Shown piece after piece: positions 58,201-64,000 of a stretch of 64,000 nt of DNA (its first letter is position 1; every line of letters starts with the position of its first letter). The stretch is from positions 355,439-419,438 of the forward strand of contig JAJSPD010000042.1 in NCBI GenBank assembly GCA_021307315.1, written 5' to 3'. This DNA comes from Bisporella sp. PMI_857. Its lineage: Eukaryota > Ascomycota > Leotiomycetes > Helotiales > Helotiaceae. The notes under the pieces were generated by a model. That model saw nothing but the letters and a program-made list of their open reading frames with translations. It was not told the origin of the DNA and made no database searches. The translations under genes and the position numbers were made by a program.

Positions 58201-59136
58201 GTCGTCTCGGGCTCTTATGATGAGACGGTGCGGCTTTGGGATACGGCTACAGGGACGGCGCTGCAGACGCTTGAAGGCCACACTGGCTCGGTCGAGTCAG
58301 TGGCTTTCTCACCTGACGGCAAGCAGGTCGTCTCGGGCTCTTATGATAAGACGGTGCGGCTTTGGGATACGGCTACAGGGACGGCGCTGCAGACGCTTGA
58401 AGGCCACACTGGCTGGGTCAGGTCAGTGGCTTTCTCACCTGACGGCAAACAGGTCGTCTCGGGCTCTGATGATGAGACGGTGCGGCTTTGGGATACGGCT
58501 ACAGGGACGGCGCTGCAGACGCTTGAAGGCCACACTGACTGGGTCAGCTCAGTGGCTTTCTCACCTGACGGCAAGCAGGTCGTCTCGGGCTCTTATGATA
58601 AGACGGTGCGGCTTTGGGATGCGGCTACAGGGACGGCGCTGCAGACGCTTGAAGGCCACATTGGCTCGGTCAGCTCAGTGGCTTTCTCACCTGACGGCAA
58701 ACAGGTCGTCTCGGGCTCTTATGATGAGACGGTGCGGCTTTGGGATGCGGCTACAGGGACGGCGCTGCAGACGCTTGAAGGCCATACTGGCTCGGTCGAG
58801 TCAGTGGCTTTCTCACCTGACGGCAAACAGGTCGTCTCGGGCTCTAGTGATGAGACGGTGCGGCTTTGGGATGCGGCTACAGGGACGGCGCTGCAGACGC
58901 TTGAAGGCCATACTGGCTCAGTCAGCCCAGTGACCTTCTCACAGGATAACAATCTCTTGCCCATCTTATTTATATCTAATTCTTGGATAATAGAAGGCGA
59001 TACAAAGATTCTTTGGCTGCCTCCCAACTATCGGGAAACTTGTTCAGCTACATGGAATTCAAGTCTTGTTATAGGACATGCGAACGGGACTATTTCTTTC
59101 TACAAGTTCACAGAAGGAGAAAAGCTTATTAATTAA
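55245..59136 (+). CDS. HET-NACHT-WD40 (HNWD) protein
   Basis: Two exons, 55245-57491 and 57544-59136, give 1279 residues. The 52-nt intron has donor GTAAGT and a branch-like gttaacc. I start at the ATG of MRLLRYD, the classical HET opening, because the longer frame begins with TTG. The HET domain (about 20-190) shows YAILSHTW, YFWVDTCCIDK and GWTLQELLAP. NACHT has the P-loop GDAGKGKT (303-310) and Walker B IVDALDEC (about 405-412). Exon 2 begins with a stretch typical of this class (FIHDAERFVLYSRSIID). Nine 42-residue WD40 repeats follow (821-1198), then a degenerate tenth. The architecture is that of Podospora HET-D/HET-E/HET-R, which trigger heterokaryon incompatibility cell death when the WD40 array recognises a glycolipid-transfer-protein allele. 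No frameshift is visible, so the gene looks functional. Confidence 0.95.
57757..58890 (+). repeat. Nine tandem 126-bp WD40-encoding repeats
   Basis: Units begin at 57757, 57883, 58009, 58135, 58261, 58387, 58513, 58639 and 58765. They are nearly identical at DNA level, including silent sites. Amino-acid differences are limited to unit positions 8, 9, 10, 12, 28, 30 and 37, plus one T-to-R at position 3 of unit 3. A tenth, diverged copy starts at 58891. Confidence 0.97.
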
Positions 59137-59877
59137 TATTAAAACAATATTTTTATTTTCTTGGAGGGTCTTAGGGAACCATCTATTTATATATTATTCT
59201 GGGTTCGCCACTTGCTTTCTATTGCCTTCTAGAAAGTATTAATTAATAGCTTTTGCCGCGAAGCTATTTTATCATCAATACGCAGATTGCAGGTATTCCT
59301 ATTACTAAAATTCAGGTGGTACCTTGAAACGGTTGAATAGTTTGTCTATGATTCCAAAGTAATTAACGGAGCTCCGTTGGTGCTGAGATTTGCTGCTTAG
59401 CTAATGTTGTTTGCATTTTTCTTTTATACCAATTCGTATGCATGGATCTAGCTGGAGAGCACTAGGTACTTACAAGACTTTGACAGTGGAATAAGATACG
59501 ATTGATGCTAGATTGAATGGAAAATTGGATAACTTATATGGTCTGTTTTAATCAAGGTCTAGTCTGCGACTTTCATACAGCCTTCATTAGGCATTGATAT
59601 CTTTACCAAGCCGGATGTGGCGCACCAAATAGCAACAGTACCCCAGCTATTTTTGGCATTCCTGCCTTCATGCCTCAGGCTCAATAATCGAATTACGGTA
59701 TGCCTTCGTACTTCTTAGCTTGCTAAGAGAAGAAGGGGCTAAAAAAAGCTTCCGACAAACTTTTTTGGGCCAAAATTTTGGCCCTAGTCCTAATGAAGCT
59801 ACCCAAAATTTTACAGAACGTGAGTATATCTCATACTTTGCTCTCGTGATCTTACTATTCCTGATTCGTCCTCTGGT
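59137..59877. other. AT-rich spacer before the Helitron ORF
   Basis: 740 bp of AT-rich DNA between the HNWD stop codon and the first Helitron ORF. Two palindromic stretches lie near its right end (about 59710-59733 and 59767-59784). The 5' end of the element is probably inside it, but I could not fix it. Confidence 0.45.
59767..59784. repeat. 18-bp perfect palindrome
   Basis: gggccaaaattttggccc equals its own reverse complement. It lies 94 bp upstream of the first Helitron ORF. Confidence 0.75.
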
Positions 59878-60690
59878 ATGAAAATGACGTCTCGTCCTCC
59901 ACCACTCCTTACGCCTCTTATGTCTCAAGCATCTAACTCCCCAAGGCTGCCTAGTCCAGATAGTGCTGAGTGGCACCTTGCAAATGAGCAGAGGTTAATT
60001 GCAATTAAACTTCAGAGGGGAAAGGTTCTGGAACTAGAGCAGACGCAGCAGATTGCAAATCAACAGAGGGTAGAACAAGAACTCCAAAGAGGAAAGGGTG
60101 ACGTGTTAAATTATAAGGAGGAGATTCGAGAGCTAGACCGTCAAGCACGCCAGCGTTGGCTTGATGATACTGCTCGGCGACAAACAGAGAAGCTAGCAGC
60201 GGTTGATAAACTCCGAAGGCAAAAATTGGAGAAGCAAGACCTGAGGGAAAAGATTCGAGCGCGAGACCGACAGCGTAAGCTTGATGAAGATGCTGCTAGG
60301 CGCGCTGAGGTGCGAAGAGGAAAAGAACAACAAGAAGCTGAGCGTGGAGAGAGGTCGAGACTTAATAGTCTTGCCCTTGTTCTGCAGACAGAAGAAACCT
60401 GGCGTTTACGAGATGAAGCACGTACTACGAAGCAGCTTGGGCAAAAAGCATTACGAGACGAAGCTGGTATGAAAGCTAGAGGCCAATTTAAGCGCCCAGC
60501 GAGTACTCAGGAGGCTATTGACCCTAGTCCCAAGAAGACGCTAGGGCGATTCGACGGCAGACGATCAAGGTATGTTGGCCAGGTCTGGATCTAGGAATCC
60601 TGATCATGATTCCTTTCTAGGACGAGAAATCCTCGACGATTAAACCTCGACTTTAATGACGAGATCCCGTCTTTTCTACGACTAGAGTTG
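59878..60690 (+). pseudogene. Helitron protein, N-terminal coiled-coil segment
   Basis: An ATG-started frame of 238 codons (59878-60594) is rich in Glu, Gln, Arg and Leu (ELEQTQQIANQQRVEQELQR) and ends with DPSPKKTLGRFDGRRSR. A 51-nt intron (60571-60621, donor GTATGT, acceptor CTAG) continues it in phase as TRNPRRLNLDFNDEIPSF. The frame is lost near 60690. Confidence 0.7.
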
Positions 60691-61708
60691 AATATATGGG
60701 GGACGTTTCGTCGGCTTTCCCGGAGGATATTACGTCAACTATCAAGATGTCATGTATGAGAGCTTATCAAAGGGCTATGGCGCACGCCTCTAGACGACTA
60801 CCTTGTGGGATCTGTGGGGGTTGTTCCAAGAGGATCATACCCTTTCTGTTTCTCTCCAAGATGAGAATCTACTACACTACCTACAAGTTACTCAAACTAG
60901 TCCGGATTCCTGCGCAGTTACTGACAATCAACTGTCTGTTTGTCTGACTTGCAATTCTTGTATCGCCAATAAGAATATCCCGCCGTTGTCTGCTGGGAAC
61001 TTTGTGAACCGATTGTTCTGTCAAGATTATCCCGCTGCCCTTCGAGACCTCAATACTGTCGAAGAACGGTTTATTGCTCGTGCTCATGTTATTGGTGCTT
61101 TCCTAAAGCTTACCTCTGGTGCTCAGAAGGGTACCAGTTACAGGGGGGCGCGCGGTCATTATGTTGCTGTAAAGCAGGACCCGAGCAACATCCTTTCAAT
61201 CCTGCCTACGAAGAGACTACAAGATCACACTACTATTACAGTGAGCTGGGAAAAGGAGACTCCGCCGTCAGAAGAGAACCTGGCTCGCTTCTGCTCAGTC
61301 AATAAGAATAAGGTTTTACAGGCCTTGTTGTGGCTCTGCGCCCATAACCCTGTATATGCGTCAGTGACGATCGACTATGAGCTGTTAGATTCCTGGCCTC
61401 AAGACCACATCCCGCAAGAGATTCGAGATGCATTCCTTGCTTTGCAGACCAATACGACTTCTGGAGTTCAAGATGAGCGGGAAGGTTACGCAACTTCTCT
61501 ACAAGACGGCTTGTTTGAGAATGAGCTTGATACAGAGGTAGAAAATCCTGAGCCAGGCACAATTGTTACCCGGTCGTTCTTTTCCGACTTCCATGGCCAG
61601 GATCCACAGGCCACTACCGCCCTGCTAGCAAGTCTTCAAGCTGTTCTGGAGAGTAAGGATTCTGACGGTGTACACGGCATGTTTAAACTCCCTTCCGCTT
61701 ATAATTGA
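60690..61708 (+). pseudogene. Helitron protein, DUF6570 segment
   Basis: One frame gives MGDVSSAFPEDITSTIK and HASRRLPCGICGG (to about 60822), and the neighbouring frame continues as LFQEDHTLSVSLQDENLLHY and CNSCIANKNIPPLSAGNF. A frameshift therefore lies near 60820-60830. Further landmarks are NTVEERFIARAHVIGAFLKL, YRGARGHYVAVKQDPS and FSDFHGQDPQATTALLASLQ. A stop follows at 61706-61708. Confidence 0.8.
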
Positions 61709-61754
61709 GTCCTTTACTAACAGGTACTGCTATATAAGAGATAAACTCGGTTCC

Positions 61755-62856
61755 TCGCAGGAGAGACAGTACAAGCCCTAGTACAGAGCCTCCTCTTGAT
61801 CCGGTCAACCCACACATCTCTTACAAGAGTGTTCCAGCACTACCACTCCTCGACTCCTTTACTGATCCTGCATACTTTACTGGTGCATTCCCAACCCTGT
61901 TTCCGTACGGTGTTGGGGGCCATCTGGGTGACATACATGGGAATCGACCTCAAAAAGTATCACTTCAAGAATTTGCTAAATACGCAATGCTACATCATTC
62001 TCACTTGTGTGTAATACCCTTTCAAAGTTATACATCATAACTAATATCCTAGATTTTCCCAACACCATAACTTCATGTTCTATCTTTACGATCTAATCCT
62101 TATTCGACAAGCATGTCTCGGAAACTACCTCCAGGTCAAAAAGGGTTACTGGGCGACCGCTACCGCAGATCTTGCAACACTGACAGGCGATGAGCTACAT
62201 GCTGCTGCTACTCAATTTCAAAGCAAGACCAAGATCTCGAACCCAGTGATTCATACCTTAATTAACAACATGAGGATTATTTCGTCCTTTAATCCAGAGT
62301 CCTATGGGGAAAAGATTAGACTCCGGAATCTTATTTTCGGAAAGATTGGACGTTTGGGAATTCCACTTATTTGGTTTACCCTTAATCCTCACGACATAGG
62401 GAATATCTTTGTAGTAAAGTTAGCTGGGGAAGATATTATGCTCGACAACACAGGGGTTAAGTCGCGCTTGCTTAAGTTAACATTGAAGAACCCAAGTCTA
62501 GTGGCTCAGTACTTCCATACTATTATTACTGCCTTCTTCGACTGCTTCTTCAAGTGTCTTTCTAGAGAAGCAGGTATCTTCGGCACTATCTCTTCCTACT
62601 TTGGAGTAGTGGAGTCAACGACACGGATGATGTTACACCTACACGGATTTGCCTGGCTTTCTGGGAACTTCGGTGCTGCAAACCTATCCCAGAGGCTAAT
62701 TTCTGACAGCCAATTTAGGGATCGACTCATTACCTACATAGAGTCAATAATTAAGGAGACGGTTGATCTTACACTCGGTCAGCAGTTTGCTGCAGCCGAA
62801 CCTCCTGGCTCAGCTACCTTTAGCATGCCACACGATATGACTCCTGAGGAGTTGAG
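61755..62856 (+). pseudogene. Helitron protein, Rep (HUH) segment
   Basis: STEPPLDPVNPHISYKSV and FTGAFPTLFPYGVGG open the segment. A 60-70 nt intron ending at 62053 seems to join the frame to FSQHHNFMFYLYD. NNMRIISSFNPES, IPLIWFTLNPHDIGN and MLHLHGFAWLSG follow. The frame shifts by one base near 62855. Confidence 0.8.
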
Positions 62857-64000
62857 GATAAGCTTAACATTGACTCTAACAATGTTGCTGCTAAGGTCCA
62901 AATGCATGTCCACTCTCATACATGTACTAAATATCAAAGGAAGGACATGAAAGCTCGTCTCGAAACCCAGCAACGAGAGAATAAGCAACGGCTTACAGGC
63001 AATATCCAGCCAACATCAATAGTTCAGGAGCCCAAACCGCAAAGGGCTCTTCTTCAGATCTGTCGATTCTTGTTTCCGAAACCACTAGTCCCGGAGTCTA
63101 TTGTGACATCCGAAGGTTTTATTCGAATGCAAAGGAATCATCAGTTTGTGAACAAGTACAATCCTGTTATCTCTTCTACGATTAGATGCAACCACGATGT
63201 CAATTTTACGCCCTCATCGCCCAAGGTCCTTGCAGCTGTCTACTATATGACCAATTATGTTACAAAGTCTCAAACGGATCGTGGCCAACTTGTACTTGCC
63301 GCTGCTGTTCTAAAGAAAGCTCAAGAGGTCGCTGAAGCTGAAGCAGCTGCGGACGTTGGGCTACCAGTCCCTAAACCTCTAGATATGGCCAAGTTTGCGT
63401 TGAAGGCGTATCACAGGTTTACAAGGGATACAGAGGTTGGAGCTCCTGCAGTGGCCCATTTCCTCCTTAACCAACCGTCGTTCTATGTGCCACAAGGGGG
63501 CCGGTCTGTCACTATTAACTTTTACTGGGTGAAAGGTGCTTTCCGGACTGCGCTTGCTGCATTGCTAGACGATGTTGCACCGGATATTGCTGCAATGGAG
63601 GCAGAACAGTATACTCAGTTTGACTCGGAAAGCCGCCGTCCCTCTTTATATGAGAACTACAGAAAACGGGGTCAGAAGCTAGCGGGTCTTTGTTTCTACG
63701 AGTACGCTTCTCAAATCTTCGTACAGACTTTTGCGCTGCTGCAGGGCGTGGCATGTGCTTTCTGTTCGAAAATACACACCCGCTGCATACAACGCATGTG
63801 CAAGTCTCGGTCAGTTCAAGAGAAAGTCTAGCGACGCCTTCTTTATGTGGGAGCTTTACACGATTCCCGGATACCGAAAATAGTGTTCTTTCCAGTACGT
63901 CTAGGACTCAGGATGAGATTGACGAGACTTACTTGGCTTATTCTACCCTTGGAATAGACTCCCTTTGGATTTTCCACAAGACCAACTTCGGGATCTTAGA
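62857..64000 (+). pseudogene. Helitron protein, segment after Rep motif 2
   Basis: It resumes as EDKLNIDSNNVAAKVQMH, HTCTKYQRKD and YYMTNYVTK, followed by FTRDTEVGAPAVAHFLLNQ. A shift near 63740-63760 leads to CFLFENTHPLHTTHVQV. Another near 63920 leads to GLFYPWNRLPLDFPQDQL at the window edge. At least three shifts occur from 62855 to 64000. Confidence 0.75.

Larger units (their letters stand above)
59878..64000 (+). mobile_element. Decayed Helitron-like element (continues past the window)
   Basis: Successive coding segments match the order of a fungal Helitron protein: a coiled-coil N-terminus, the DUF6570 region, the Helitron-like N/Rep region and the start of the later part. The Rep region has the HUH motif in MLHLHGFAWLSG (His codons near 62635-62643), a Cys/His knuckle (HSHTCTKYQRKD) and the two-tyrosine motif YYMTNYVTK (63241-63267). 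The frame is broken by several shifts and at least one stop, so no active Rep/helicase can be made from this copy. The helicase domain and the 3' end would lie to the right of the window. The 5' end is not located. Confidence 0.88.

Noticed and set aside
57749..58933. 394-codon ORF in another plus frame over the WD40 array, and minus-strand repeats of 77 codons
   Set aside because: The repeat period (126 bp) is a multiple of three, so any frame open in one unit stays open through all. These are shadows of the HNWD gene.

Overview
The window looks like nuclear DNA of a filamentous ascomycete. Introns are short (about 45-62 nt, with GTATGT/GTAAGT-like donors, CTAAC/CTAAT-like branch sites and NAG acceptors). 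Intergenic space is generous, and the gene families are typical of Pezizomycotina (2EXR, DUF6590, DUF7580, HET-NACHT-WD40, Zn2Cys6, YCII). The mix would suit Leotiomycetes, but that placement is inference from gene content only. All gene models with introns were built by hand from splice signals and reading-frame continuity.

Left part (1-16.4 kb): a same-strand family of DUF6590 proteins. It holds the C-terminal end of a possible member cut by the window edge (1-174), a decayed member (1041-3118) split by a 154-bp foldback element with a 10-bp target duplication, a 702-aa member (7725-9942), and a 1655-aa member (11312-16432) that continues into a long C-terminal region of unknown function. 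A coiled-coil gene of unknown function (5043-6488) lies on the opposite strand between them.

Middle part (17.4-38 kb): mostly conserved single-copy genes. These are a 77-aa Gly/Cys-tailed protein, cohesin subunit SMC3 divergent from the ribosome-biogenesis kinase RIO1 (shared 367-bp promoter with an ACGCGT box), a 2EXR protein, a DHA1-type MFS transporter, a single-pass membrane protein, a long disordered protein and a small Ser/Arg-rich ORF.

Right-middle (38.8-46 kb): a six-exon Zn2Cys6 transcription factor, 2.8 kb of gene-poor DNA, a CmcJ/GA4-desaturase-like dioxygenase and a small spliced gene.

Right part (46.3-64 kb): a self/non-self-recognition-like island. A DUF7580 protein (minus) and a C2H2/NB-ARC/TPR NLR-like protein (plus) are transcribed divergently from a 418-bp interval. 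A YCII/DGPF protein follows, then a complete HET-NACHT-WD40 (HNWD) gene with nine near-identical 126-bp WD40 repeats whose differences fall on a few fixed codons. The window ends inside a decayed Helitron-like element with an HUH Rep domain and several frameshifts.
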